Of a DNA stretch of 64,000 nucleotides, positions 11,910-24,995 are shown piece after piece. The stretch is taken from assembly GCA_904066235.2 (NCBI GenBank), contig CAJFCV020000001.1, positions 1,798,001 through 1,862,000 on the forward strand. The letters run 5' to 3'. This DNA is from Bursaphelenchus xylophilus. Lineage: Eukaryota > Nematoda > Chromadorea > Rhabditida > Aphelenchoididae. The position numbers and the translations under genes were made by a program. Under the pieces are notes generated by a model. That model saw nothing but the letters and a program-made list of their open reading frames with translations, ran no database searches and was not told where the DNA came from. How positions within the stretch are numbered: the first letter of the stretch is position 1; every line of letters begins with the position of its first letter.

Positions 11910-12050
11910 TTTACTCTACTGCCATGCCAAACTTCAGCCTTCTAGCGCAAACGGCTAGCGAGATATTGAGAGATAAAGCAAGCGCATTCCGAAAAAAATT
12001 GAAAAAGTCGCGGAGACCGGTTGTGTCCCAAAAGTACAGAATGCCGTGCC
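11910..12050. repeat. Dispersed repeat R4
   Basis: Matches 42175-42300 in inverted orientation, including AGCGCAAACGGCTAGCGAGA against the complement of GCTAGCCGTTTGAGCTAGAA. It precedes a GC-rich tract at 12080-12200 containing CCCGTCGCGGCGCGCGGCAA. No coding sequence is seen. Confidence 0.65.
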
Positions 12051-12229
12051 GCGTAGTACTAGTCGCGCCGTAAAGTCAACATGTAGTACTAAATACTCGC
12101 GCCATAAAGGCGCTGTGCGCTTTTTTCTTTTTCCGGACCCGTCGCGGCGCGCGGCAACCCAGGGAGTCTCCCGCCTCGTTTAGGCGCGTCGCCCACCTAG
12201 TACGGGTTGAAATCAAACAAAATGTCAAA

Positions 12230-13440
12230 AATGAATTTTTCATGTAGCTTGCCGACCGAAAAATATTTTTCTCGGAATTATTTTATATTTCTTTTCTGAA
12301 TTTTGACACTTCGTTTGGACGAAATTCAAAAGTGGGCGGGAGACTTTTGTTCTATTATTTTGGGTTGCCGTGCGGTCAGCTGCTTTTTCGCCTGTGCAAA
12401 AAAATTTGAAAAGTTGATGTGGCTTAGCCTCGGCATATTGAAAAATTTGACAAAATCCCAAGCCGCGGCGATTCGTGCATGTCATTGCACGACATGCACT
12501 TTTGCGCGAGCTGACTCCAATTTTCGTGCGCGACGTCCGCGGTTAAATATGTTGGGAACTTACAGCACGATTAGTATTCGCAGAAGTGCTAAGTGCGACT
12601 CTCAGAATTTCACAAACGTTGACACAAATTTAAACCAAACTTTTCTGCAAAATTTGGAGAAAACGTGAGCACCGGCCTAATGAACTTCGAAAAACGCGAG
12701 CTAAAGGCTTGAATGCTTTGCTGACCAAAAATGGCGGCGCATGCAATAGGGGAGGTCACCATGTGAAAAATGCTAAGCAAAGCGCCGCTAAAATTACCTT
12801 GCTCCCCCTTACCATTAGGTCTCTCCCCCACCCCTTAGCTGCACCCCCAACTGGGCCTATATACGCCCAACGCATGTACAATCTTTTAAAAAAACCTTAA
12901 AGTCCAACCTGGCACCCTTGGCACAGTCCAGCTTGCGAAATCAAAGTAAAATATAATAACTAAACTCTAAGCCCAAAGGATTAATAATATCCCCTCATCC
13001 CTTCAGCCCCCACAACACCTCAGCTATGACACAACAGCCATCAGAGCCTCGGAATGTCCGAAAACCGGCCCCGGCGGGGCAATAAAAATGTTTTTGGAAT
13101 TTCCATATTTGGATCCACCCCTTCTCCCGGTGAATAGCCGCCTTTCTTTAGGCGCAGGCTTGCGCCTTCAGGGAGAGAGCGGCGCGCGGTCACGGTCCCA
13201 CGCACAAAAGCAGCGCGACTTCAACTGGATGAAATGTCAAATGAAGTTGACATTAACAGTCCCCGCTGTGTGCCAATGGGGATTTGAAAGGGAAGGAGGG
13301 AGGGGAAAAGAAAGTGCGGAGACCGGTTCTGCGACAAGTTTCAAAATGGATTATGACTAAATTTACGTGACACTACAGTGGATATGTCACGTAGCCGGAG
13401 GGAGGATCAAAAATTGTAGATAATATACGACATAGACAGT
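12230..13440. other. Non-coding stretch with repeat fragments
   Basis: Contains pieces resembling 13810-13870 (AAAAAATTTGAAAAGTTGATGTGGCTTAG-type sequence near 12405) and short frames only. No supported gene. Confidence 0.4.
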
Positions 13441-13445
13441 GATAT

Positions 13446-13585
13446 CAGTCTGTCGGGAAAATAATGTGGATTTGTCGCGCATCATCGTTTTGCGACGGAT
13501 CGCCGCGACTACCGATATGGAGAGCGGCAGCGAAGAGGCTAGAATTTTTTCCACGACAAATCCACATTATTTTCCCGACAGAGTG
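13446..13585. mobile_element. M1 element
   Basis: Ends TCAGTCTGTCGGGAAAATAA and TTATTTTCCCGACAGAGTGA. The interior differs from other copies and is less conserved. Confidence 0.8.
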
Positions 13586-13952
13586 ATAAAAATTCAAAAT
13601 TTGGCAAACGGCAATTTCTCGCGGGCCAATTGTCAGTTTCTCTTGAAATTTTGCTTGATCGATCTGTCTAGGCCGCAAAACGATGGCTGAAAATTTCAGC
13701 TCATTATATGTAAGGAGAGCCGAGATATTCGCAGATCGTTATAGACGAGAGATTATGGGAAATGATGAGGGTCGGTTAGAGAAGAGCTGATTTTTCGCCT
13801 GTCCAAAAAATTTTTAAAGTTGATGTGGCTTAGAGTCGGCATATTGCAAAATTTGACGGAATCCCAAGCCCCACACTTGCAACACTTCCCTTATAAAAAG
13901 AATTTGTATAAAAGCCAAAAAAATTTGTCAAATACGCGATGTCTGAAATTAA

Positions 13953-14401
13953 CAGGGAAGTACTCCAAGTGCGATGCTCAGATTTTGATGAAACTTGGCA
14001 CAAATTTAGAATGATATTTTCTAAGATGTATGCGAGAATCCTAGCTCGCGCTTTGCAGAAACAACCGAGATTTTTGGATCGAAAGTCGGCCAAAATTTAG
14101 GACTTTTTGCCGAATTTCGGCACGAAAAGTTTCATGTCTATTTCTACCGTAAAGGATAATGTTTCTACAAAAAATCAAATTTTTCCGCACAAAACTGCCA
14201 AAGTTATGGCCAAAAAGCGGTTTTCTCTCTGACCGCTCTCCGCGTTGAGCGTGCTCTCTCGGCGGCATAAACCGTTCGATATCTCGGCGGCGCCTGCAAA
14301 GCGCGAGCTAAAACTTTCAGGAATTGATATTTAGTCCATACCCGATGTGTGTGCAAAGTTTAAAGAAAATCCGAGCGTCGCACTTGGGGTACTTCCCCTG
14401 T
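13953..14401. mobile_element. Inverted-repeat element, family M3
   Basis: Second M3 copy, opposite in orientation to 2612-3059 and about the same length. Ends AGGGAAGTACTCCAAGTGCG and GGGGTACTTCCCCTG. Confidence 0.75.
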
Positions 14402-14571
14402 CAGTTAACCTAGTAAAACTCCACACAAAAATTTTTGAAACTTTTGAGATGACATTTCAAAAGTAGTGCAAGTGGCATTTTCAAACATTGCATTGTTCAA
14501 AAAGCGAGAAATGCACAGTGCGTTGACGACAACAGGGCGGAATAAAGTCAACGCACTTTATGAAATATATG

Positions 14572-14727
14572 AGTCTGTCGGGAAAATAATGAGCACGCTA
14601 TCGTATCGAAAATGGTGATCGCCGCCGAGAAAATGAATCGTGTCGCGGAAAAAATCAAAATTTTTTTCAGTACAGCGACGCGATTGGCGCAGCGACATTG
14701 TCCTCACAATTTTCCCGACGGACTGAT
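14572..14727. mobile_element. M1 element
   Basis: Left end AGTCTGTCGGGAAAATAATG, right end AATTTTCCCGACGGACTGAT, typical interior. Confidence 0.8.
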
Positions 14728-15203
14728 AGTATAACATAATGCCAATTTTCCAAACTACCGCTCCAAAAAAATCACTTGCTTTTTCGTTATTCCGCAGTAA
14801 AAATTACACAATTAAGAAATTTCTGATTTTTTCCCCAATTTTTCCAACTAAAAATCCCCCCTAAAATGGTGACAATGACTCTACCCTCCAATTCACGGTG
14901 CAATCTAAACTCCAAATAGTCTCCGACGAGCCTCATAAAAGACGTTTAAAACTCTCCCTTGAAGAGTACCCGGTGCGCGAGATCAGCTGGATACCCTGCG
15001 GATCCGGAAATTCCCAAAAAAAATTTGCAAAAATTTTTATTCTCTCCCACCAACCGCGCGAGTCTTCCACAAAACTTTCATCGGTGGATTAAGCGGATAA
15101 AGAAATCGAAAATTTAACGGGATTTTTTCAAGTTTTAATAGACTTCAGGATCTGCATTTTTGACAAATACCAAGGGTGTTATATAATATGTATAATACAT
15201 TAT

Positions 15204-15246
15204 TTTAGAGGGATTCATAATGGGAAAATCATGAATCCCTCTAAAA
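15204..15246. repeat. Short perfect hairpin
   Basis: Inverted repeat of 16 bp (TTTTAGAGGGATTCAT and its complement) around an 11-base loop. It could be a tiny element or an RNA hairpin; nothing nearby decides. Confidence 0.5.
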
Positions 15247-15259
15247 AAACATATTTGCC

Positions 15260-17160
15260 CGCCAAGTCACAGATCAAGTCCCAAAAATTTCAGCTCGCGC
15301 TTACCATGAATGCCCGGTCCTCGTCAGCGAGAGAGTATGCAAAATGAGGAGAGCGGTCAGAGAAAAACTGTTTTGCCTATAAACAGTTTTGGCCATATCT
15401 GTGAAAGCTTCGTAAATTCTTTTTTTGTGGCAACATTACTCTCTCCACAGCAGAAAAAGAGCGAAAATTGTTATGCTTAAATTGATAAAAAAGCATCACA
15501 ATTTTCCCGGCTTTTGATCTCAAAATCTCGGCCATTTCTGCAAAGCGCGATCTAGAAATTTTGCATAGTAGTCCTGAAAAATCGCCGAACTGATTTTTGG
15601 CGTTTGCACAGTGCGGAAAAATTCACGGTGCCAGCGGCAGCCTACCAAAGCCTATTAGGTCCGGGTGCCAGCGGCAGTCAAAAAAAGTCAATTGCAGAAT
15701 GCAAAAATCAAGAAACTGCACGCAGAAATAACATAAGCAACTTTGCGAACGGACTAGTATGTTCCAGAAAGAAAAGTCTAAACTTTTGCCAAGTTTTATC
15801 AAAGTCTGAGCATCTCATTATGATCGCTTTCCCCAAAAATTTTTACGTCTCCAAACGGAATAAATCCCTTCTAGCGTCTCCCTAACTAAAGTTATCGACG
15901 AAAATTTACGTCATATTCCACTAGGGGATACTTTCCTTCGGATGCCGCGCAAAGCAAAAACCAAATCGCAAAGAAATTCCAGAGCAGTTATAATATACCG
16001 AAGAAGAGGAAGTTATGGAGTTTATATAGTGGAATATTTGAGGGATGGGTAAGAAAGGAGTTCGGTTATTTCCAGCTGGGATTTGAGGCGGCGGATAACG
16101 CGTGGAAATGAGCAAAAAAGTGTTACAAGAGAGGGATCGGAATGTTGGGGTAGGAGAAAAAGGTTGCTGCTGACGAAACATGGGATTATGACGTAAGGGA
16201 CGGTAGATAGTAACAAAATCAACATTTTTGGCATAAAATGAAAGAAGAACACCTCCTCTTGCTAATAATAACTTACTTGACCACTTTTCAGTCCATCTTC
16301 ATGGAGAAACAGGCTGCACAATATGTGAAGAAAATAAAAATAATTATTTTCAGGAGAGAGAAACTTGACACATCAGGGAAAGACTTGGCGTCAGCCTGCA
16401 GTGCGTAGGCCAAACAGAATTGAGTCAAAGCTGTTTCAAATTTAGAACACCGTTTTCTAAAACATATCCGAGACCTTAGACCTTACAGGAACAACCTGTG
16501 TTTTACTTCGAAAGCTGTCAAACGGACAGTCCGCAAAATGCGGAGAGCGGCCAGAGAGAAAACCCCTTTTGGCCACATTTTTACCAACTCGTGCATGGTC
16601 CTTTGTGAAAAGATTACCCTATGAAACTTTTCATGCTAAATCTTTCATAGACCTAAAAATCTCGGTCGTTCTACAAGGTCGGACTTACGTAGATACTTAA
16701 AAACTTTTTAACCGCCTCTCAACTAGCTAGCGGACGTTTATAAAAAATCGCCAATTGGATTTTTGGTTCTGAAAAAAAAGAAAAACTTTTAAAAAACTCC
16801 AAATTTATGCCAATTCCAGTAAAAAAATTAGAGTCACCATTAGGCATTCGCCCCGCGCAAGCCAAAAGTAAAGCGGCATGAGGTGTGTTTAAAAAACAAT
16901 TGAAGGAATCAAGTTACTCCATCATGATGGATTCGGCATACAGCGCAAACATTGGTTAGCGTAGAACAACGAACCGCAGAAACCGTTCGCTAGAAACGAG
17001 GTTTCGCCGCGAGCGGTCTCCTTTTGTCTCTCTCTGTATGGGCGCGAGAACGCAAGAAATAATTTTCCCGAACGCAACCGGAAGAGAAAAGGTAAAGAAA
17101 CGTATCTTGGAATGTACTTTCGATCGTTGGAAACGAGAGATTATGGGGAATGAAGAGAGT
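15260..17160. other. Non-coding, repeat fragments only
   Basis: Segments near 15290-15560 and 16500-16690 resemble the inner part of the M3 element (GAGAGCGGTCAGAGA). Short frames on both strands show no recognisable domain or splice pattern. Confidence 0.4.
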
Positions 17161-17170
17161 CCGAAAAATT

Positions 17171-17320
17171 TCAGTCTGTCGGGAAAATAATGTGGATTTT
17201 TCGTGCCTTGGAAATCGCATATCATTGCTTTGTAACGGCTAGCCGAATCTTTGGTGTGCGACTACGACGAGGCGAGATATTTTGCTGCAAAAAATCCAGA
17301 TTATTTTCCAGACAGAATGA
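17171..17320. mobile_element. M1 element
   Basis: Left end TCAGTCTGTCGGGAAAATAA, right end TTATTTTCCAGACAGAATGA. Directly followed by another copy. Confidence 0.8.
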
Positions 17321-17323
17321 TGT

Positions 17324-17475
17324 TAGTCTGTCGGGAAAATAATGAGCACAATGACGCTGCGCCGATCGTGTTGCTGAAGTGAAAAGCAATTTGATTTTGT
17401 AACAACACAATTCATTTTCTCGGCGATGAGGCGTTTTGCTATGAAATATCCGCATTATTTTCCAGACAGTCTGAT
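17324..17475. mobile_element. M1 element
   Basis: Second of two adjacent copies; right end TTATTTTCCAGACAGTCTGA. Confidence 0.8.
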
Positions 17476-18064
17476 ATTTTTGTAGAAAAAAAGATTCGGC
17501 TATATTGGAAGATACAGCCAAATTTTAAAAAGGCTTTTTCTACGGCATGGGAAACAAATTGTCCAAAAAGTTTCGTCGTCTGCTGTCAAATAGCGAATGA
17601 AAAGATTATAATTACCTATAATCTTTATTCTCTTACATGCTTCCTAATAATGGAAAAAAACTGAATTTTCGGCACTTTTCAACGTAATAAGCCCGGTGCA
17701 CGTCAAACTGAGATAAGCTAAAACAGTCCGGTGAATGGATTGGCAATTTGCCAAAAAAAGACGCGAAAAAACGTTTTGTCGGCGAAGAAATGGGGAATTT
17801 TTGGGGCGAGAGAGTACGATTTTGCGCGTCTTTTTTCTCTCTTTCTCTGGAAATCAAGACGAAATGTAAAAAACCGATAGCGAAGAGTCTTTTCCGGTCA
17901 CCGGACTCATCCATTTGACGTGCGGTGGTTTTTGCAAAACGCGAGCGAAAAATCTCGCTTATCTTACATTGTTAGCAAATTATGATCCTGAGAATTTTAT
18001 CAAAATAAAAAAGTAAAAAAAACGGCTTCGTGGAGATTGTGGACTGACTATGAGTGATATTTGA

Positions 18065-19765
18065 CCACGTCCCAACTTTTCGGGTTGACGACAGTTGGGG
18101 TCAACGCAAAATCGATTGATACGGGGGGTAGGGCAGGTGGATACCCAAAAAGAGGTTGTAGGAAATGCCTACGAGGTCTGATTTTTTGGATGATCGGCGG
18201 ACGCTCAGCGAAGGCTTGGCAGAGACTCGGCGAAGACTTGCAATATGCTAATTTTTTCTAATTTTAGCTATAGCTATTTAACATTAGTTTTCTTTACCCT
18301 GAGTTATTGAAACATACAAAAGACCAAAATTTCGGAGAAAAAACGATGATGATCCGAAACTTTTATCTAGATGCTATTGATGTGAGTACATATAGGTGAT
18401 AAGCTATCAGAGGACCCGATCAATCTTATTATTTCTAAATAATAACTAAGCCTTCTGCTAGCCTCCCCAATGCATACAACGATGAACCGATGCGATCCAT
18501 AGTATCGTTGACCCGAAAAAAATAAAATTTTCTTGATTTTCAACACTTCCATAATCAAAAAAATCCCCAAAAAATGTGTCTAGGAAAACGGAATTCGTCG
18601 AAATTCGCAGACAAATCGCTCAAAACCCTCCGCTGCCTTCGAAAACGGCGTTCAAGAAGAGCTCACGCTGCTACAAAGATTCCATTTCGATTATTAAACT
18701 TTCTCCTCTGACCTTGTCGGCGAGGGTTTAAGGGGGAGAAATTGGAAATTAGACGCAAAAAAAAGAGGAAAAGTGGTGAGAAAAAAACGGATTCATAAAT
18801 AAGGGATCAAAAGTTTTGTAATCTTTTGTCTGGGATTTTGGGAAAACCCAAGGAAATCGCGTCATGACTGCGGGTCGGCGACAGTCCGGGTCAGCGCCAA
18901 ATCGATCGATTTGACGGGTGAGGGAGGTGGGAGCCAAAAAAATTGTTGTACGAAGGGCCTACAGGAGGCATGACTTTGGGTAAGGATTTCCAAATTCTTC
19001 GAACAACTTTAAGACTTTTCTTGGTACCCAGAGAATGAAGAAAATCCGGCAATGACGGTCTTAAAGGAAAACTTCCAAACTCAATAAATTACACAAGAAA
19101 CTTGACGCGGGCTTTCAAAATTCCGCAGACCCCGGGCTACAAGACCTGAAAAAGCACATAACGACAAATCGAGGCGACCCAAAGTATTATTTATCATCAC
19201 AAAAAAAATGTCCTAAAATAAATCTTTGAAGCCGTTTTTAGGCGCTACGACTTTTTGGGTCAGCGAATAAATTGTAGGAGAAAAAAATTGTAAAATTTGA
19301 GAATATAAAGAAAATTTAAATTTTTTCGTGTAAACGATACTATGGATCGTGTCGGTTCGCAGTGTTATGCATGGGGGAGGCTAGGGGAAGGTTTAGAAGA
19401 AATAATAAGATTGATCGGGTCCTAGGATAACCTATCACTTATTTTGAGGTATTTTACATGTATTCACATCAATGGTGTCTCGATAAAAAAATTACGGATC
19501 TTCGTTTTTTGTCGCAAATTTTGTTCTTTTATACGTTATAATAACTCAGGGCAAAGAAGACTAACGGTAGTAATAGTTGAAATTAAAAAAAGTGGACATA
19601 TTGCAAGTCTTCACCGAGCCTTCGCCGAGCGTCCAACTGAGCGTCCAACGGCTTTGCCAGCCCTCGTAGGCATTTCCTACAACCTTTTTTTTGGGTATCG
19701 ACCTGCCCTAAGCCATGTATCGATCATGTGTTGACCCGAACTGTCATCGACCCGAACGATCGGGA
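18065..19765. mobile_element. R3 inverted-repeat element, ~1.7 kb
   Basis: Arms at about 18065-18500 and 19370-19765 are inverted copies, sharing CTTCGCCGAGCC, GATTGATCGGGTCCTAG and the outer TTGACCCGAACTGTCATCGA. The ~870-bp interior has no transposase frame. Half a further arm copy lies near 18860-18960. Confidence 0.65.
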
Positions 19766-20249
19766 CGTTGTTTTTTATACCAATTATGCCACTGGCACAT
19801 TATAAATGCGTGTCATCGTGACATATTTTCTGGTTGCGCGAAAATTCATAAGTTTCGAGCCACATATGTCCCTGCGAAAAACGGATTTCCCTTTCCCTCG
19901 TTACCCAATAAACTTCCTCCCCCCGCCTCGCTTTCGTCGGAATCGCCCGCCGGTTTTGGGATTCGAAAAAATTACAAAAATTGGATTTGTTTTTTTGCGC
20001 CCCCTCCGCTTTCAACGCCCGGACGTCTTCAGCAATAAAATTTAATGCGCCGCGAGTCAAGTGGACTGGCTTAAACACCTGAATTACGCGCCGCGTTTTC
20101 CCCCCTTGCGAACACAACGAAACCGGCTTCGCATGCAAATTTCGGATGACCAAAGAAAGAAGGGGGAAAGACAAAGACGGAGTGGGAGCTGGTTTCGAAT
20201 ATGACGAGTTGGCGTCATATTCTCTATATGGGATTTTCGGAAAATTTGC

Positions 20250-20640
20250 ATATCGAAAAACAGAAAAAAAACAGTGGAAAATCAAAAACAGACGATTTTT
20301 TGGGAGTTTGTGGATATTCAAAAAATTGCATAATTTTAAAAAATAATATAAAATTTGCATAAACTTTTTTGAATATCGTAAAAAATTTGCATATCGAAAA
20401 AAGGAAAAACAGTGAAAATTCAGAAATAGGCGATTTTTTCGGAGTTTTTGGATATTCAAAAAATTGCATATATTAAAAAAAATGTAAAATTTGCATAAAT
20501 TTTTTAAAATATCATAAAAAATTTGCATGACGAAAAAGCCAAAAACAGTGAAAATTTAGAAATAGGCGATTTTTTCGGAGTTTTTGTTATTAAAAAAAAA
20601 GAAATTGTTATTAAAAAAACTTCGGTCGTTTTTCGAAAAA
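20250..20640. repeat. Tandem repeat of about 130 bp
   Basis: Three diverging copies of a unit with GGCGATTTTTTCGGAGTTTT and AAAAAATTTGCAT, just upstream of the DUF19-like gene. The long minus-strand frame over it is a repeat artefact. Confidence 0.65.
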
Positions 20641-20801
20641 TCCTATAAAATCCCATAATTTTTTTAAATAAAAATTTGCATAATTCCCAAAAATTTAGAT
20701 TTAAAAAAAATATTTCCCATTTCAATTTTCGATTATTGGTCATTTTTCTACCTTGTCTCGTTCTTGAACGGTTCCTTCGATTTTTCTGTACCACCTCGGA
20801 A

Positions 20802-22883
20802 ATGCCGTTTTATTGGCTGTTTCTGTTTGGAATAACCTTGGCGTGTCTCAACTCATCCGATTTTGTTATGTTGCAAAACCCGGAACCAAATGAACGAAAT
20901 GGTAATCCATTCTACAATTACAGTTGAACTTGTTTACAACGACCTCCAGTACTGTTACCAGTATTGTTTTCATAAAATTCGTAGACTTTTTTCCGCTTTT
21001 GGAAAAAGTTCCTTATTTTGGCCACAACAAAGGTACTCCGCGAACTGCGCCCAAGCTTGGGCACTAAAGTTAGGACAAAACGCTTCGACCTAGCTGGAAC
21101 TGAATTACTATAATAGCTCTATAATTTTAAGGGTACCTACGAAGGCTATGACGACTCATTTAGTCCATATGGATTCAATAAGTTTAGTTCCGGACATGTT
21201 TCATCGGATAAAGTGTAAAAGCACAGGCTGCAGCCGTTTTTGAAGGGTAAGGTGGTACGTGGAAAAGAAGGTACCTCGCTAACTAAATCCACTGTCCGGG
21301 CATCGACAACGATGAATTGGGCGTGCACGCTAAATTTGGGCCAATTCCGACCAGTTTCCGCAAGGTTATAAGTTGTGGCCAAAATAAGGAACTTTTACCC
21401 CGCTTTTTATTAAATATATCAAAAAAGGCTTGTCCGAGAGTATATCAGTCTGTCGGGAAAATAATGAGCATGTCGAGAAAATGAATTGCGTCGCGACAAA
21501 ATCAAATTGCTTTTCACTTCAGAAACGCGATTGACCCTGATTCATAGCCAAGAGCCAGTGGTCTGTGCGGACGACGGGCAAGACAGCGAGTTGACGATGG
21601 TCAAATGCTTTTATCGGTATACGGAGTGGTTCCGCAATACCTCCTACGACGACTTCACGGCCAACTTCGAGCGTTATACGTCCAAGACGCTTGCAGGCGA
21701 TTATGTTGAGGCTAAAAAGAACTGCAAGTGAGTCGATTTTGATGGGTAAAATTTGAATATGCAAATTCGAAAATTCAAAAATTTTTTTGAAAAAATTGAT
21801 AGTTGGAATTTTTTGGCCATAAATGCAAATTTATTCAAATTTCTTTAATTTATGCAAGTTTTTTTCAATTTATGCAAATTTTTTTAATTTATGCAAATTT
21901 TTTTATTTTTCCAAATGAAAAAATATACAAATTTTAATAAAACCAACTCTTAAATATGCAAATGTTTACAAAACCAATTCTTAAATATGCAAATTTCAGT
22001 TCTTTTGGCAAGATTATCGCCTGCGTCCGCCAATACGCCTGTGAATCCACCGACATCTTATTTGATGACCCTAATTTGCGCTATGCTTACTTCTACATGA
22101 CCGGTGTTTGCAAAGGGTCCAGCCAAAAGGAAGCGGAAGCCATTGGCACTTGCGGAATGGACACCGACCCCAAGCTTCATCTTGCTTCAACCAAAGGTTC
22201 TTGCAGGTAAATTTTGAGATTTTTTATACGGAAAAATTTTGATTTTTTTTTATGTCAGCCTTTATTAATATTGAAGCATCATGAAAATTGATGTTTTCCG
22301 AGCTTATTTAAAGATATAACAACAAGGTTTTTTGTCTCACCGTCTCTCCTCGTTTTGTATGCTCTCTCGCAAAAAAAGATGGCTTTATATCTCCGCCGCG
22401 GTTGTAAAGTTTTAACTAAAATTTTCAGGGATAAATAAATGGGTTACTGAGAGTAGATGGGAAACATTTGAAGTAAATAAATATGACAAAAAAAATTTAG
22501 AAAATTAAAAAAAAATTTTTTTGATGACTTTAATTTTTTTCCCCAAACTTCATAATAAGCTTGTATGACCCCTAATCTAAACAATTTTCAGCGAAGAATT
22601 CATCGCCGACCTCTTCCAACAGTTCAAAAGCTCCTGCCGCACACTCAAGCTGGAACAAGTTGTCTCTGTTTGCGAGTCGATCATATATTTGTTCCGAGGA
22701 TACTGCCTCTCAGGCATCTGTGAGAGAGTCGCCAACAAGGTGTGGAATAAGGACTCGTGGAAGGAAATGGAGGAATTCGAGGAATATGTCAACGATCTCA
22801 TCAAACAATATAATAAAGAACTGCCAGCCCTCTTTGAACAGGTCAAAAATGGCGATTACACGAATTTGATTACAAAGTTTTAA
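20802..22883 (+). CDS. DUF19/T20D4.11-like secreted protein
   Basis: Four exons, 20802-20901, 21523-21727, 22000-22206 and 22592-22883, join in frame (phases 1, 2, 2) for 267 residues. Residues 1-17 form a signal peptide (MPFYWLFLFGITLACLN). The mature part has many spaced cysteines (AC-V-x2-YAC, GVC, GTCG, SCR, SVCES, GYC, GIC), the pattern of the nematode DUF19/T20D4.11-like secreted family, whose biochemical role is not established. The acceptor of exon 2 (CACTTCAG at 21515-21522) lies inside a truncated M1 element, so the residues TRL after the junction appear to be element-derived. An AATAAA follows the stop at about 22928. The family assignment rests on cysteine pattern and size. Confidence 0.75.
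21445..21535. mobile_element. Truncated M1 element supplying a splice acceptor
   Basis: The left end and inner part of M1 (TCAGTCTGTCGGGAAAATAA, then AAATTGCTTTTCACTTCAG) stop within the second exon of the DUF19-like gene; the right end is missing. Other copies read CACTTCGG at this place, so a G-to-A change made the AG used as acceptor. Confidence 0.7.
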
Positions 22884-22954
22884 AATAATTATGTCTCTTC
22901 ATCGCTGGTGGAGCAATTTTTGATATAATAAATGGTGTTTTGGAAATTTTGGCA

Positions 22955-23480
22955 ATCGTTTATATATTACACTTGATTTCTGATGACTTAATGAATTTTC
23001 TGGTAAAAGAACTTATTTGGAAGCATACAAACTTTTTATTTATGCAAATTAAAGTCTACAAAACTTACACTGGGCGACTTAAGGCATCAGAAGGTCGTTT
23101 GATGACCTTATGGCCAATTTTTGTATTATACTAGACATCTGATGACTTAATGAATTTTCTGGTAAAAGAACTTATTTGGAAGGTCTTGAACTCTTTAAAT
23201 ATGCAAAATAGAGCCTACAAAACCACACACTGATCAAATTGAGACATCGGAAAATCATTTAACCACCTTACGGCCATTTTTTATATTACACTTGATATCT
23301 GATGACTTAATGAATTTTCTAGTAAATCGTCTTACCTGGAAGCACTGAAACTTTTCAAATAAATGAATTACGGTCTATGAAACCTCATACTGATCAAATT
23401 GAGGCATTGGAATCTAATTTAATGATCTTAAGACCAATTATTATATTATACTAGATATCTGATGACTTATCGATTTTCAT
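22955..23480. repeat. Tandem repeat of about 160 bp
   Basis: Units begin TATATTACACTTGATATCTG and continue ATGACTTAATGAATTTTC; copies start near 22962, 23123, 23281 and (partial) 23441. The unit carries the TATATTACACTAG motif found across 23-33.6 kb. Confidence 0.75.
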
Positions 23481-23699
23481 GTCAACAATTGTGTATACAC
23501 GACTTCAACCTTCTAATAATAGCTCAATATGGTCTAAAAAGGCAAATTATAACATATTCACAACTACAAACTTCAATTTATCCACTTCACCGCCTATTTT
23601 TATATAAACCAGAGATTAGAAATTTTTTATTATTTTCTCTAACCAAAGTTGCCAAATTTTCTACATACACACTACTGATGCTTATTACACCCCCTTAAA

Positions 23700-24990
23700 C
23701 CGAAAATCTCCTCTCAAACTTTTATTTTCCCATACTATCCCCAACTTTTATATTACACTACGCACCTGCAACAAATATTGCTGTATCCCCTCAATTTTTC
23801 CGTTCCAGAACCTCCAAATGCTTCTATGTCGAACCCCAACGCTACACTCGGCTGATTAGCATCGGTCATAGATATCCTTTCGAACTTTTAACTCGTTATT
23901 TCGGACCTTTTTTACCCTTTGCCTACTATAATATAGTTTTTTGCTCCCCGTTCCCTCAGAAATTTCCAGAGCCCCTCACATATTCTTCATACGTTTTCTC
24001 GCCGCTTTTTTGTTCTTCTTTCTCGTTTCCTATTCAAATTTTCGCTTTTTGAGGCCAAAAGGGAAAAGGGGGAGAGTTGACGCGGGTCAGGTCTTTTTCT
24101 CTCGAAATTTCTCCCGTATTTTTTACTTCTTTTCAACTTTTTTGCCGATGTTTCTTATCGTTTCTCGCTGATTTTCCACCGTAAAACTTTTGGGAAAGCC
24201 GTGCGAGGTTTTTGATTTTGCCTCCACCTGGCTTTACATTATTTTAGGCACCAAAAGTTCAATGAGAACAGGTTTAATGGGCTGCGAGAAACTCGCGAAT
24301 TACAGTCTTATTACGTACGCTTCGTTAGGTAGGCAACGAAATGAGAACAGATGTTGCAATGCAAATTCAGCATTGGGCGAAGATTTCTTGGGCTTCAAAA
24401 GCGTTTAATTCGATAAAATTAGGGAGTTGGCAGGTTGTAATTGATCACTATGGAAGCTAAGGAGCGTGAAATTGACTGTACTGTATTTTGGAAGGTTGAG
24501 GGATCAAAATAAACTGATCAACACAGTGTTTTGGGGGAGAATCGGTGAGAAGGTCATGTATAATATAATTTTTGATATTTTTGGGTATAAGTCTTTGTAA
24601 ACCGAGGGAATATGGACAGAATATGAAATGTGGACTCTGTATCTACGTAAAAATTGATTCGGAGGAGGAATATATTGCTTTAGAATATTAGAAAATTTGA
24701 AAAGTTAAGAAATCGCCGTGAATAATACAAAATGTTGTCCAAAACTCAAATTTCAAACTTAATAGGGCTGATTTAGTGTTTTTGAGGTTACCACAACATG
24801 ACTATTTAGTTTCGACACTAAAATTGTCCTTTTCAACATCTCGAACAGAATGCCAAACTTGGCGGGAATTTGAATTTTTTGACTTCCAAGTTCGATTTTT
24901 TTTTAAATCGTCATAATATGGCTTCTTAGATGTCAGGCAGTCTTTTTGGCCCTCTTTGTGGTGTTTTCTGAAAGCTTTTTAAATTATTTT
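23700..24990. other. Non-coding, nothing recognised
   Basis: Pyrimidine-rich in places (23760-24180). No supported gene, RNA or inverted repeat was found. Confidence 0.4.
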
Positions 24991-24995
24991 TGTCT

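Noticed and set aside
14898..15092. 65-codon plus frame with EPHKRRLKLSLEEYPVREIS
   Set aside because: Looks slightly protein-like but has no family match and no splice neighbours, and is surrounded by repeats.
19800..20528. 242-codon minus-strand open frame
   Set aside because: It runs through a three-copy tandem repeat; the predicted protein is a Phe/Lys repetition following the DNA repeat, with no domain and no splice signals.
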